Shown here: one piece after another, positions 21,798 through 32,540 of the stretch
Numbering within the stretch: the stretch's first letter is position 1
How the letters are laid out: every line of letters starts with the position of its first letter
Source: Heliocidaris erythrogramma
Lineage: Eukaryota > Echinodermata > Echinoidea > Camarodonta > Echinometridae
Direction of reading: 5' to 3'
NCBI GenBank assembly: GCA_025617745.1
Contig: CM046870.1
Coordinates: forward strand, 11,707,330 to 11,771,329
Length of the DNA: 64,000 nucleotides
Notes under the pieces: generated by a model
What the model was told of the DNA's origin: nothing
Database searches by the model: none
Seen by the model: only the letters and a program-made list of their open reading frames with translations
Translations under genes and position numbers: made by a program

Positions 21798-22543
21798 TTT
21801 TTGTACTATGGAATGGAAGAAAATCTAAGGTTTGTGAGACATTTTCTGTGACTTTCGTTGCACATGTGTGCCGTGACTGTGTCTGTGTGAGTAACTTCAC
21901 GGTAGATGTACCGTGCCCCAAGTACTCATTTTTTCGGTGGTTATTTATCACATGGTGTAACTGGGAGTGCTATGTTGTACGAATTGCATGTCTGACTCTG
22001 ATGAGAGTAGATCTTCAGGAAGTGAAGAATGAATCTATATCTACATGTAGATTGTGATTGGTATAGATTTTAGAGTTGAACTGTCAGGATTTATAACTGG
22101 CCTGTGTGTCCTACTCCTAGTAGTAGTAGTACACTGCTACAGAAGAATTACAATTGACAGTTGGTCAGAAGACAGAAGTTTGATTTGATTGGAGTGGTTG
22201 TGCCGTGGCTGGTTATTGTTTTCTTACCCTGGAACTGGTCTTGAGTAGTGTTGCTAATTCTGTAAATTAATAATAGCCAAATAATCAAGTCTGTTATAAT
22301 AATAACCATAAGATACATAAACGATAAAGAAATAAAAAATAAATATACAGATACTCTAACTTAGCTCCAAACAAACATTAATTAATGTAAATAAATAATT
22401 AGATTTAAGGTGGGAATTACGCATTACATGGCGAAAGATTAATAAGCAAGCAATAATTAGCATTCAATAATAATAGACTAAAATTAAAAGCAAAATTTGT
22501 CCTTAGATTTAACGTAATTCGGAACAAGTTAGGATTATTAAAC
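21798..22543 (+). other. untranslated leader of the retrotransposon
   Basis: About 750 nt between primer site and gag start. AT-rich, no frame. It includes a short TAG microsatellite. Confidence 0.6.
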
Positions 22544-24805
22544 ATGGCAGACAGATCAGCATACCTCAGCAGATTCACAGCTGAGCACATAACGCACTTG
22601 TGTGAATTAAACCATATCGATACAAATGCAGTAAAGACCAAGCAAGAGCGCATCTCATGTTTGTGTGATTTGCCAAAGCTGGTTGAGGATGAGCCTCAGA
22701 CTCAGAGTACTGGTGTGGGTGTGGATGACCTTTTGCGGGTTATGAAACAACTTGAAGAGTCTCATCATCATGAGACTGAGAAATTGTGCAAATCCATACT
22801 GTCTGCCACAGTTAGTAGTGCTGCACAAACTGGTCCTCCATTAAAAGGATTACACCAGCTGAGCAATGATGATGATATTGTGTGCTACCTTAGCACTTTT
22901 GAACGACTGGTCCTTGCAGCAAACCAGCCAAAGAGTGAATGGCCTAGACTGTTGGAGCCATACCTCACTGGACGGGCTCAACAGGCATTCCATGCTCTTA
23001 GTGCCAAGGAGCAAGATAATTATGATGATGTTGTTCAGGCAATTAGAATATGGTACCACTTCACCCCTGAAGCATACCTCACTAGACGGGCTCAACAGGC
23101 ATTCCATGCTCTTAGTGCCAAGGAGCAAGATAATTATGATGATGTTGTTCAGGCAATTAGAAGATGGTGCCACTTCACCCCTGAAGCATACCGCATTAAA
23201 TTCAAAACAGAAAACAAGAAGGTAAATGAGACCTTCAAAGAATTTGCAAACAAATTACAAGACTATTTCTTGCAGTGGATAGAAATACCTCAGCAAATGG
23301 TAGAGATGCCCGAGGTCAGTAAGGGGTTGAATTTGGTTATGATTGACCAATTCCTGGAAAGAGTTTCAGATGAGGTGTTGAGGCTCAAACTCAGGGAGCT
23401 CCAAGCAACATCCCTGATTGCATTAGCTCGCAAGGCAGATGAGTTGGTTATTCAAAGAGGGGCAAATACATACATGCATAGCGCCGCCTCGGGAGGTGAT
23501 CCCTCCACTCGTAGACGAACAGGTACAAGCAGTGCATCTACAGGACGTAGGTCTTTCAATGCTGCTTGCTACCGATGTGGTCAGCTCGGACACAGAATTG
23601 CAAACTGTCCGGTATCACTGGGATTGGGTCCTCAACAGGTACCTTCCCAAGGCCCTGCTCAAGAACCGTCACCGAAGATCAATTTCATTGCAAAGGGTAA
23701 GAGTAATGTTACAACTGCAGATGTTGTTATTCATGGTCAGGAGGACAGAGTTGTGAAGACCCGAGCCCTGCTAGACTCGGGGTCAGAGGTATCCCTGGTC
23801 ACCTATGAATTGTGTAAAGAGTTAGGGGCAAAGGTTAATCGTGAACCCGAGGGGGTGTTAGGCATGATTAACGAAACAGAGTTAGTGCCTGAAGGTTTAG
23901 TGTCCCTTCAAGTGGGTCTAGGGGGCAGCATTGCGACCGTTGAGTTTCATGTGGTTTGTAGGCTCCCAGTACCTGTCCTCCTTGGTGTGGATTTTGCAGA
24001 GCAGGTGAAACTTGTCATAGATTTTGGCAATGGTAGTTTCAGCACAGGCAGCAATGGGGCCAGTGAGCAGCCAGTTAGGTTCTCTTTGAATGGAGGGCAG
24101 GGTATGTCACAGGTTGGAGAGGAGATTGAGGGTCATCTCCAAGCAAAGGAGGAGATGACGAAACTTGACCTAACTGAAGTGAATAGACAGAAGTTAGATC
24201 AGGTCTTCCGGGACTTCCCAGATGTATTTAGTGAAGTACCTGGTCATACAGACATGGCTACTCATCAAATTGATGTGGGAGTGGCTTCTCCCGTCCGTTC
24301 TCATCCTTACAAGGTGAGCCCTGAGAAAAGACAAGCTCTTGATGAAGAGTTGGATAAGCTTCTGAACCTGGGGAAGATTGAGCCTTCAGACTCACCTTGG
24401 GCTGCTCCCGTAGTGATGGTTCCTAAGAAGAATGGGAAATATAGGATGTGTGTGGATTATCGGAAGTTGAATATGGTGACAAGGGTTGATGCCTTCCCCA
24501 TGCCTATGGTGGATGACATTTTAAGCACCCTGCATGGTGCCTCAGTATGCTTGTCATTGGATCTGCGCAGTGGATACTGGCAGATGAGCGTTGCAGGTGA
24601 GGATGTGGAGAAGACGGCTTTTGTTTGTCATAGAGGTCTGTTTCACTTCAAGGTCCTTCCTTTCGGTGTTGTGAATGGTCCAGCCAGCTTTCAACGGCTG
24701 ATGTCCAAGGTACTTCATGGCCTAATAGGACGGAATTGTTATGTCTACTTGGATGACATTTTGTGTTTCTCTCCGGATATCGAACAGCACATCTTAGATC
24801 TTTGA
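22544..24805 (+). pseudogene. gag-pol part 1: gag, protease, reverse transcriptase (ends at nonsense codon)
   Basis: 753 codons. Residues 1 to about 330 are gag-like. They contain an in-frame duplicated 38-residue block (nt 22,961-23,074 and 23,075-23,188). Residues 342-355 form a CX2CX4HX4C zinc knuckle (CYRCGQLGHRIANC). Protease has LLDSGSEVSL with catalytic Asp at about 411. Reverse transcriptase follows from about 580, with KYRMCVDYRKLN and the catalytic YLDD at 735-738. Gag and pol share one frame without programmed shifting. The frame stops at TGA (24,803-24,805) shortly after YLDD; the same frame continues directly beyond with the rest of RT. The TGA could have arisen from CGA by CpG decay (inference). 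Described only; this copy cannot make full pol. Confidence 0.93.
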
Positions 24806-26335
24806 GAGATCTTTTGCCGCTTACGACAAGCAGGACTGACAGTAAATGCTGAAAAATGTCAGTTTGCTTGCCAAGAAATGAAATATCTTGGCCATGTTGT
24901 CAGCTCAGATGGACTCAAGATGGATCCCGAGAAGGTATCCACCATTGTCAACTATCCTGAACCGAGGTCGATCAAGGAACTAGAGAGGTTCCTTGGGATG
25001 GTTGGCTGGTATCAGAAATTCATCCCTGGTTTCTCAGATGTTGCGGCACCCCTTCATGGGCTGAAGAAGAAGGGTGTTCCATGGAATTGGACTGCTGACT
25101 GCACCCATGCATTTCGGATCCTGAAGGAGAGACTCCTCACAGAGCCAATACTAGGCTACCCTGATGAGGAATCCAGGTTTGCTGTGCACACCGATGCCAG
25201 CAATGTCGGGATTGGTGCAGTCCTGACCCAGCAGCAACAGTCTGGGATCCGAACTATCGCCTATGCAAGTCGGTCTCTGTCTGCTGCAGAGAGAAATTAC
25301 AGTACTACGGAGAAGGAATGTTTGGCTGTGGTATGGGCCCTAGAGAAATGGCGGCCATATCTGGAAGGTAGAGAGTGTCGTGTTATAACTGACCACCAGG
25401 CACTCTGCTGGCTGTTTCGGAAGAAGAAGCAGAATGGGCGACTGGCACGTTGGATTCTGAGACTTCAGGATTTTCGGTTTCAGGTAATATATAGGCCTGG
25501 AAAACAGCATCATGTCCCGGATGCATTATCTAGGATTCCTGAGGGTGATGTTGCCCCCATGGTTGGAGTTGTAAGTAAGGTGTTGTTGAATCAGGAAGGT
25601 GACAGGCATGACAATGACTGTTGTGCTGCCAGTGGATGCATTGTCCCGGATGACGAGTTGGTTGATTGGATACAGTGTGATGATTGTGATCAGTGGTATC
25701 ACCAGGTCTGCGTCCATATTGGTTCTCAGGAGGCCGAGGATGTAAACAGGTACTCTAGCCCATCTTGTGTTAGCGAGTCTGAGGCTGCAGAGGAAGTTGT
25801 CCTTCCTTTGCATCTGACGAAGTATTCTGTCTTGAGAGCTCAAAGGAGTGACCCAAAGTTATTGCCGGTGATTCAGATCCTTGAATTTAAGCAAAAGAAT
25901 GGCGTGGATGAGGGTCAAAGCCCTGTTCAGAAGATTTCAGCTTTCAGTTTGAAAGACATGGTGTTATATAAGAATGATTGTGTAGCTATCCCCAAGGCCC
26001 TCCAGAAGGCAGTGTTAGTTGAGTGCCATTGCAAGCCAGTATCTGGGCATCTTGGGAGAAGGAAGACACTGAATAGGTTGAAGTCAATGGGTCTATGGTG
26101 GAATGGTATGTCACAGTCTGTCAGAAGCTTTATTCGTAGTTGTAAGGTTTGTCTTGAAACAAAGCCTTCTTACCAGAGATGTCAAGGAAAAATGTTGTCT
26201 AGTACCTCCTCAAGGCCCTGGGAAAAGGTTGGTGTAGATCTCATGGGTCCTTTGCCAAAGTCGTATGCTGGGCATGAGTATATATCCTGGTCGCTGTCGA
26301 CCATTTCTCAAAGTTTGTGGAGATTCTGCCTTTGA
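24806..26335 (+). pseudogene. gag-pol part 2: RT end, RNase H, PHD-like finger, integrase start
   Basis: Same frame as part 1, after the TGA. Numbering from the Met at 24,878: RT thumb with KYLGHVVSSDG; RNase H with Asp 106 (HTDAS), Glu in TEKECLA (about 147) and Asp 172 (ITDHQAL). Then a PHD-like finger with C267-x2-C270 and H275-x2-C278 (WIQCDDCDQWYHQVC). Integrase follows with HHCC zinc motif (HCKPVSGH, CKVC) and first catalytic Asp at about 454 (GVDLMGP). The frame is lost at about 26,279-26,286 in a TATATA run by a net +2 nt; the remaining codons to 26,335 are read out of frame. Confidence 0.92.
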
Positions 26336-27021
26336 AGTCAGCTACCAGCCAATCAGTGGCAACCACTCTAGTGAGGGAGCTGTTCTGTAGATATGGACCT
26401 CCAGGAGCCCTGCTGTCGGACAATGGCCCCCAATTCAGAGGAAAGGCTCTACAAGCTGTCTGTGCAGACTGGGGGATAGAGCAGATCTTCATCACGCCGT
26501 ATCACCCTCAAACGAACTGGGTGGAAAGGGTGAACCATAACCTCAAGGCCATGCTCCAAGCCTACACAGGATCTGACCATCGACAATGGGATGTTCACCT
26601 CGCGGAACTCGCTTTTGCCCTCAATAGCAGTAGTCATGACACCCTGGGTGTAGAACCATCCGTAGTTATGTTTGGACGACGCTTAGCTTCACCTTTGACT
26701 AACCGCCTGCAAACTGAGGGGAACAAGAACATTCCCACCCAAGGGGAAATAGCGGACAATCGTCAACGTGCTGTCAATAGCACCAAACGATATTACGACC
26801 AGAATCGTGATGGATGCCGAATCAGTGAAGGAGACAAAGTCATGGTGAAGACTTACCCTCTATCGAATGCGAGAAAGAACTTCTCAGCTAAACTAGCACC
26901 GCGATGGACTGGGCCGTTTGTCGTACAAAGAAAACTGACACCGGTGAATTTCCTTGTGATAAATGTGGCCAACAAGATGGTGACCCGCGTTGTTCATGTG
27001 GACCAGCTGAAAAAGTTCTAA
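26317..27021 (+). pseudogene. gag-pol part 3: integrase catalytic core end and C-terminal GPY/F domain
   Basis: Coding sense resumes in another frame after the 2-nt slip near 26,280. It has the second and third catalytic acids, Asp at residue 35 (LLSDNGPQF) and Glu at residue 70 (WVERVN), spaced 35 apart as in DD35E integrases. The C-terminal part has RWTGPFVVQRKL, the GPY/F module of gypsy integrases, and ends VVHVDQLKKF. No chromodomain follows. There is no envelope frame downstream. Confidence 0.92.
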
Positions 27022-27377
27022 TTTCTTTGGGCATTGACATCACATTGTTTGTCCACACTGTTATAAATTGTAGTTTATACTACATTTGGGTCAAGATTGG
27101 ACTTGGAAGTTTGCGACTTGAAATAATAGACTAAACAAGAATACATTTATATGTATGTAAAAAACCAGAACTGTCACAGTCAGCTATGGATCGCGATATA
27201 AATATAACTAGACATTTAATTCGTCACTGAGACGAATAAGGTGATCTGTCTTTTGATCTTAATATTTTTGACGAAGACGAACGACAAAATGATAATAAGG
27301 ATGAGGTTGATATCCTTCTCCCTTTCTCCCTTTCGGAAACAAATAATAGAAGTTTCCAATGTTTCCAAATGTTTGCA

Positions 27378-27622
27378 AATAATAATAATAGTCCACCCCA
27401 AATTTTATTAACCGAAATGGAAATTCTTTTTGCCCAATTGATCGTGGGCCCGGCAGCCACTGTGCAGCGCCAGATCGACGTTGCTCTATCCTTTCAATTG
27501 TTGAACGCCAAACAAGGTAGCAGCAACTCCCATCTTTTAACGCCTTTTGGTATGACGCGGCCGAGGTTCGAACCCACAACCTCCCGATTGTGAGGCGGAC
27601 GCTCTACTGACTGAGCCAACAC
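27378..27622 (-). mobile_element. tRNA-derived SINE
   Basis: On the minus strand the head (about 27,622-27,551) has an A box (TGGCTCAGTCAGTAG) and a B box (GGTTCGAACCT), followed by a non-tRNA body and a TATTATTATT tail near 27,378. These are the polymerase III promoter elements of tRNA-derived SINEs. It is inserted in the retrotransposon tail. Confidence 0.75.
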
Positions 27623-27784
27623 ATCGATGAGATTAATTATAATGAATCTATTCACGATTTTTATGATTTCAGCCTTTTCCTAGCATTTTCAATTCGTAGG
27701 CTCTACTACCTACCTTAGTGAAATAGCGCCCCCTTTGTTTCAATGGGGCATAAAGTGTGTGAAAATGAATTTTGGATGATTGGT

Positions 27785-28015
27785 GGATATCATGACAGTG
27801 ATGATGATAATGATGATAATCATCATCATCATTATTATGAATATCATCATGACAGTAATGATAATGATGTTGATGATAATCATGATGATGATCATTATAT
27901 TATCATGACAGTGATGATGATAATGATGTTGATGATAATCATCATCATCATGAATATCATCACAGTGATGATGATGTTGATGATAATCATGATGATAATC
28001 ATGATGACCATGACT
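27785..28015. repeat. GAT/ATC trinucleotide-type microsatellite
   Basis: Interrupted GATGAT, AATCATCATC and GACAGTGATGATG units. Long frames over it are compositional. Confidence 0.85.
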
Positions 28016-28470
28016 GAAATGACATTGACCTTAGCCATGCCAAATATGAAAGAGAGATGACATTTCGTGAAGAAGATACAATCATTAGTTGATTTTTACA
28101 AAATGGCGCCTGGATGACGTCACAATAATCTGATGACCTTGAAAAAGATGCGGGAACTTGACCTTATTAGGACTGATGACTGACAAAAATTTGAAGATAA
28201 TTGACCAAGCCAATTTTGAGAAATTGTGATATCAAATAGGACGATTTGATATTGCAGGATACTTGGGAGATAAACCCCATAGCTCTAATACACGACAGGG
28301 AATCAAAATTTCCATAGGGTTGTACACAAACTACTGCACATTACTTTCTAATAGACATAACATGGAAAATAAGGCAGTTTATTACATGATTTGTGATTGT
28401 TTATGTTATAATAGTCGAAGAGGATGGTAAAATGACAAGCAAAAACAAGCAAAAAAAAAAAAAAAAATTA

Positions 28471-28541
28471 TGGACCCACCGGGGATCGAACCTGGGTCAC
28501 CTGCATGGGAGGCAAGTGCTTTGACCAATAGACCAAAACAT
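28471..28541 (-). pseudogene. tRNA-Gly(CCC)-like sequence, probable SINE head
   Basis: On the minus strand an anticodon arm CTTGC-CTCCCAT-GCAGG (anticodon CCC) and a B box GGTTCGATCC are present. The acceptor ends do not pair and the T stem is imperfect. It is followed by a T/A run. Not a functional tRNA by appearance. Confidence 0.65.
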
Positions 28542-29609
28542 TTCCCATAGAGATAACACGTACACGAAAAACAGGATTCTCAAATCACATTTTGTAGTTA
28601 AAAATTGGGCATGATGCCGACATCTGATCAAAATTTGGAGACCACACTTGTAAAAGCTTATAGTCTCAGCTACAACATATTAAAATCTGGAAGGAAATAG
28701 ACCAAAAATAACTGAGATACTGCTCAGAGAACGATGTCATGTAGATTCATGATTCAAAAAAAGATCATCTTCCATAGACATAACACGCAAATAGGGAAAA
28801 TTCTGACATGGCATCTTTAATTGAAAATTTCACTGTGATGACGTCATCCAAATGAAAAATGGTGGTGACTGATCTGGTAGAGAATTGTCTCAGCTATAAC
28901 ATATCAAAATTTGGGAGAAAATCGAACACCTACATGTATTACTGAATTATTATCAAATAAATACAAAAATGATGACGTCATTTTTTCAAATTCATTTTTT
29001 TGAGTTCATATGCAAATATGATGACGTCAGACCATGCGATTGGCAAAAATTCTGCATGAATTCAAATCTACAACTCCCAGGCTTTCAGAATATGTAAAGA
29101 AATTGGGGGGTTTCCGCCCATTCTGACGAGCTATGGCGGATTCTATATAGGCATGTTTTTACCACTTTTTACATTAGAATGCCCATTGACGCGCGCACGA
29201 ATTTTAAAGTTTGACGCGCGCGTGTTGCATTATGGAAGGTCGATAATGACTGTAAATAGTTGGAAATTGTCAAGAATAGTGTCAGAAAGACATACCATGC
29301 GAAAAAACGGCGTTTTTACGTTATGTACGCGCTGCGCGCGCGCATAACGCGCACACGGACGGAAAATTTTTAAATGCTTAAAATGTCCTGAACCGTACTC
29401 TAATTTGATTAAAAAGTGATTTTGAGCATTTCTAAATTTTGACGCGCGCGTACGTGCGCGTCATGATGCGTGCGCGGATTTTGATGACATTTTATGTTGA
29501 CCCTTGACCTGAAGTTCATGTGTGTCAAATATGGTTCATGTTTGATGATTCGTTTGAAGATATGATTGATAATGTGATTTCACAAAATGGCGCCTGGATG
29601 ACGTCACGA

Positions 29610-30359
29610 GGCTTGTCTCGAATGGGTGGGGTGCGGGAGCGGGATGGGAGCGGGATGGGAGCGGGAACGGGCACACCCTTTCGAGACAAGCCCCCCCGGT
29701 TATCTCGAATGGACGCGTTCCCAGCGAGAAGTTCAATGAACGCGCCACTTCGAGACAACCGGGGGGGCTTTCCTCGAATGAGTGTGTTGAGTAGACTTTT
29801 GTAACAGACGTTTTAGAATTTTTTTTGAAAAATGTACTCTTGCTGGTTTTTTCGTTTTTCTTTTGTCTAAGATGTAGAAAATATAAAAAAACGGTATCTA
29901 AAAATGCTTTTGACAAGGAAATCATTATTTGTGCAAAATAAATCGGAGAATTGAATAATTATGCATTAAAACACACGGGGAAGAAAGGGCAAGTGGCGTA
30001 GCTAGGATTTTTGTATTTATTTATTTATTATTATTTTTGTTTGGCGTGACCTGTTAAATATTGTGAAATTGTGTTACAGACATGTGCTGACATAAGCCAA
30101 GGTGTGTTTATCATCTTTCCAAAGTTAGAAACACCTTTTAATGCCACTATCATTCTATCAATACCCACTATCAAAAGTCAAAACTCATATCAAAAGGTCG
30201 TTTGTACCCGGCCCCCAACTCCCCATACCAGGGGTATGCCTATGCTCGTAACTCCTTTTCAAAAGTGACCCCCTATTCCGGAGAAGTTGGAATTTGTTTT
30301 ACCCCCTATCCCGGGAAATTTTCTGAGATATTGGACCCCCTATCCAGGCAATTTAGGAA

Positions 30360-30392
<33 letters not shown>

Positions 30393-31157
30393 ACCTATCC
30401 CCGGGGAGGAAACCACCAGAGTCTGTGAAAATTGACCCCTATTTACATTTTCCCGGGAATATTTTTTCATCTTCCTCATTCATCTTCCTATTTTCTTACT
30501 CACCCACCAATAAGGGGTGGGGCATGGCCATCTTGTGCCCCCCCCCCCGTAAAAAAATACGCCGCAGTGAATTAACATTCTATTCTGGACTGTCTGCCCG
30601 ACCAGACCTTTGAATTTTAATTCCATTATGAATTCATGCAACCTCATACATTCATTTGACAACCCCCGGTTATCAGTGACGGCACCGGGGGCATGGGGGG
30701 GGGGGCATTTGCCCCCCAGTCAGAAGCTTTGCCCCCCAGTTGCCCCCAATAATTTTCGGAGTGAAAAAAATAAAAGGGTGGAAAATTTTGTTTGTCCGCC
30801 CTTGCCCCCAACAATTTCTTTTGCCCCCCATTTGCCCCCCCCCCCACCCCATTTTAACAATCCTGGTGCCGCCACTGCCGGTTATATTTTCTACATCTTA
30901 GACAAAAGAAAAACGAAAAAACCGGCAAGAGTACATTTTTCAAAAAAAATTCTAAAACGTCTATTACAAAAGTCTACTCAGCACACTCATTCGAGGAAAG
31001 CCCCCCGGTTGTCTCGAAGTGGCGCGTTCATTGAACTTCTCGCTGGGAACGCGTCCATTCGAGATAACCGGGGGGGCTTGTCTCGAAAGGGTGTGCCCGT
31101 TCCCGCTCCCATCCCGCTCCCATCCCGCTCCCGCACCCCACCCATTCGAGACAAGCC
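29610..31157. mobile_element. 1.55-kb element with about 280-bp inverted repeats and 8-bp target duplication
   Basis: Ends GGCTTGTCTCGAATGGGTGG and its inverse, with an exact 8-bp duplication CGTCACGA at 29,602-29,609 and 31,158-31,165. The inverted arms (about 29,610-29,890 and 30,879-31,157) are nearly identical, suggesting recent insertion or ongoing gene conversion. The body has a C28 run and CCCC-rich repeats and no transposase. The GGCTT terminus and 8-bp duplication resemble the element at 14,986-16,171. Confidence 0.85.
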
Positions 31158-31355
31158 CGTCACGATGACCTGATGACCTTGAAAAAGATTTTTCAGCTTG
31201 GCCTTATATGACCTGATGACTGACGGAAATGTCATGAACATAGACAGGAAAGTTTTTGAGATTTTGTGGAAACAAGAAAGTGGGAGAAAATAAAAATAAA
31301 TAAATAAATAAATAATACTAATAAATAAAGAAAGAAAATTCTGACGAATATAAGA

Positions 31356-31382
31356 GGTGATCTGTCACTATGACAGATCACC
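31356..31382. repeat. 27-bp palindrome
   Basis: Twelve-base arms GGTGATCTGTCA and TGACAGATCACC around CTA, at the right border of a candidate composite insertion that starts near 27,239. Confidence 0.8.
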
Positions 31383-31879
31383 TAAATAGACGCTTAGCTG
31401 GAAAGTATTATTGTTGTGGACTCTTAAGTAGACTATCGACGGACTATTATTATAACTGGTATTATAGGTTGTTGTTTTCTCTTGCGACATATGAATGTGC
31501 GGTATTCTTTGGAAATGTTGATGACTAGTTTATTAATATGGCAAATGCATTGCATCCATTATCAGTGTATTTCATACATTTAGAATTTGTAGAAATCTGG
31601 ATCTGTTTAGTAACCTGTGGTTCCCTGTGGATCTTCTTATGTGACAAATCAGTGTTTATTTTAAAGTTATCACTGTACATGCGCCTGCCAACCGTGTGTA
31701 CTCCACAGTTCCCACTTTTTATGCAAGTTTGTTTTTTGCTCCTGCATATTTCCTTGGTATACAATTATGAGTGACTTGATTAGATGGAACAACTGTTTGT
31801 CATTTTTACCTATCAAAACTCACCAAACCTGCTAAACAGTTTATGGCCATTGTGGCTAATTGCTTCTTTTTGTAGAGTG

Positions 31880-31912
<33 letters not shown>

Positions 31913-32330
31913 CACTCAGCTGTGCTGGTGTTTGTTACTTTGTTGCATTTAAAATGTTTGACAATGTGCGTATGTACATGTATATGCGTTTGGAGGTTGG
32001 ACAGACAACTTGTTTTGAAGATTTTCTTGTTCATGCTTAGCGCTGATGCTCGCGATGTGCAAAATAAAAAAAAAAGAAGAGAAGAAGGCGTGTTGAACAA
32101 AACAAATGACGAAAAAGCACCAAAATGTATACATGTGCATGTACTTAGAAAGGCTGACTAGTACTTTAATTGTATGCAAATTGTCCTCGAGTCAGGCTTG
32201 ACGGCAGTGTTATTCTTTTTTCTACATGTATATTCCTTATTTGACATGTATATTCCTTATTTGACTTGGGTTGTTGCCATGCAAGATTAGTAGTGTTTAA
32301 AGGAGAAAAAAAAACCCCAGAGGTATTTTT

Positions 32331-32342
32331 GGTGGAGGAGAG
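32331..32342 (+). promoter_or_regulatory. polypurine tract
   Basis: GGTGGAGGAGAG lies directly before the 3' LTR, the expected plus-strand priming site. Confidence 0.7.
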
Positions 32343-32540
32343 TGTAAGGATTGTTATTGTCAAGCCGATACCGATATGATCGTGACTGGTGATCGGGATC
32401 GGCGCGGAAAAAGATGGATGAAAACTTTTCTTGACATCGGATCGTAGTTCGGATGTTGTGGTCGCCAGATTAAAGGTGTTTTGTCCTCAATCCCTGTCTG
32501 ATTTCTAGTCATTCCTGTTTGTACTTTGGATCCCCTTTCA
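32343..32540 (+). repeat. 3' LTR
   Basis: 198 bp, TG..CA, equal in length to the 5' LTR with 6 substitutions. It is followed by the AAGT duplication. Confidence 0.95.

Larger units (their letters stand above)
27022..32330 (+). other. retrotransposon 3' non-coding region, filled by nested repeats
   Basis: 5.3 kb between pol and the purine tract, far longer than usual. It holds a SINE, a GAT/ATC microsatellite, a tRNA-Gly-like sequence, segments sharing AAAATGGCGCCTGGATGACG, a 1.55-kb inverted-repeat element and an A-run near 31,884-31,911. A candidate larger insertion has ends AGGTGATCTGTC (27,239) and GACAGATCACCT (31,383). Confidence 0.6.
21581..32540 (+). mobile_element. Ty3/gypsy LTR retrotransposon, full length but broken and with nested insertions
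   Basis: Two 198-bp LTRs (TG..CA) bound the element, and AAGT flanks it on both sides (21,577-21,580 and 32,541-32,544). In order: primer site, single gag-pol frame (zinc knuckle, DSG protease, RT, RNase H, PHD-like finger, integrase), a 5.3-kb tail with nested repeats, a purine tract and the 3' LTR. No envelope gene is present. The domain order RT-RH-IN and the GPF-containing integrase tail place it in Ty3/gypsy. One in-frame stop and one 2-nt frameshift make it non-autonomous today. The LTRs differ at 6 of 198 positions (about 3%). Confidence 0.95.

Noticed and set aside
26317-27021. Reading the third pol frame as a separate gene
   Set aside because: It continues the integrase (Asp and Glu 35 apart) after a 2-nt slip; there is no independent start context.
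27551-27622. Functional tRNA gene
   Set aside because: Has A and B boxes but is fused to a SINE body with a TAA-type tail, and the acceptor ends do not pair.
28471-28541. Functional tRNA-Gly(CCC)
   Set aside because: The anticodon arm is good but the acceptor stem does not pair and the T stem is mismatched.
30610-31173. 187-codon frame
   Set aside because: It crosses the inverted arm of the 29,610-31,157 transposon, and the same residues appear inverted from the other arm; compositional only.
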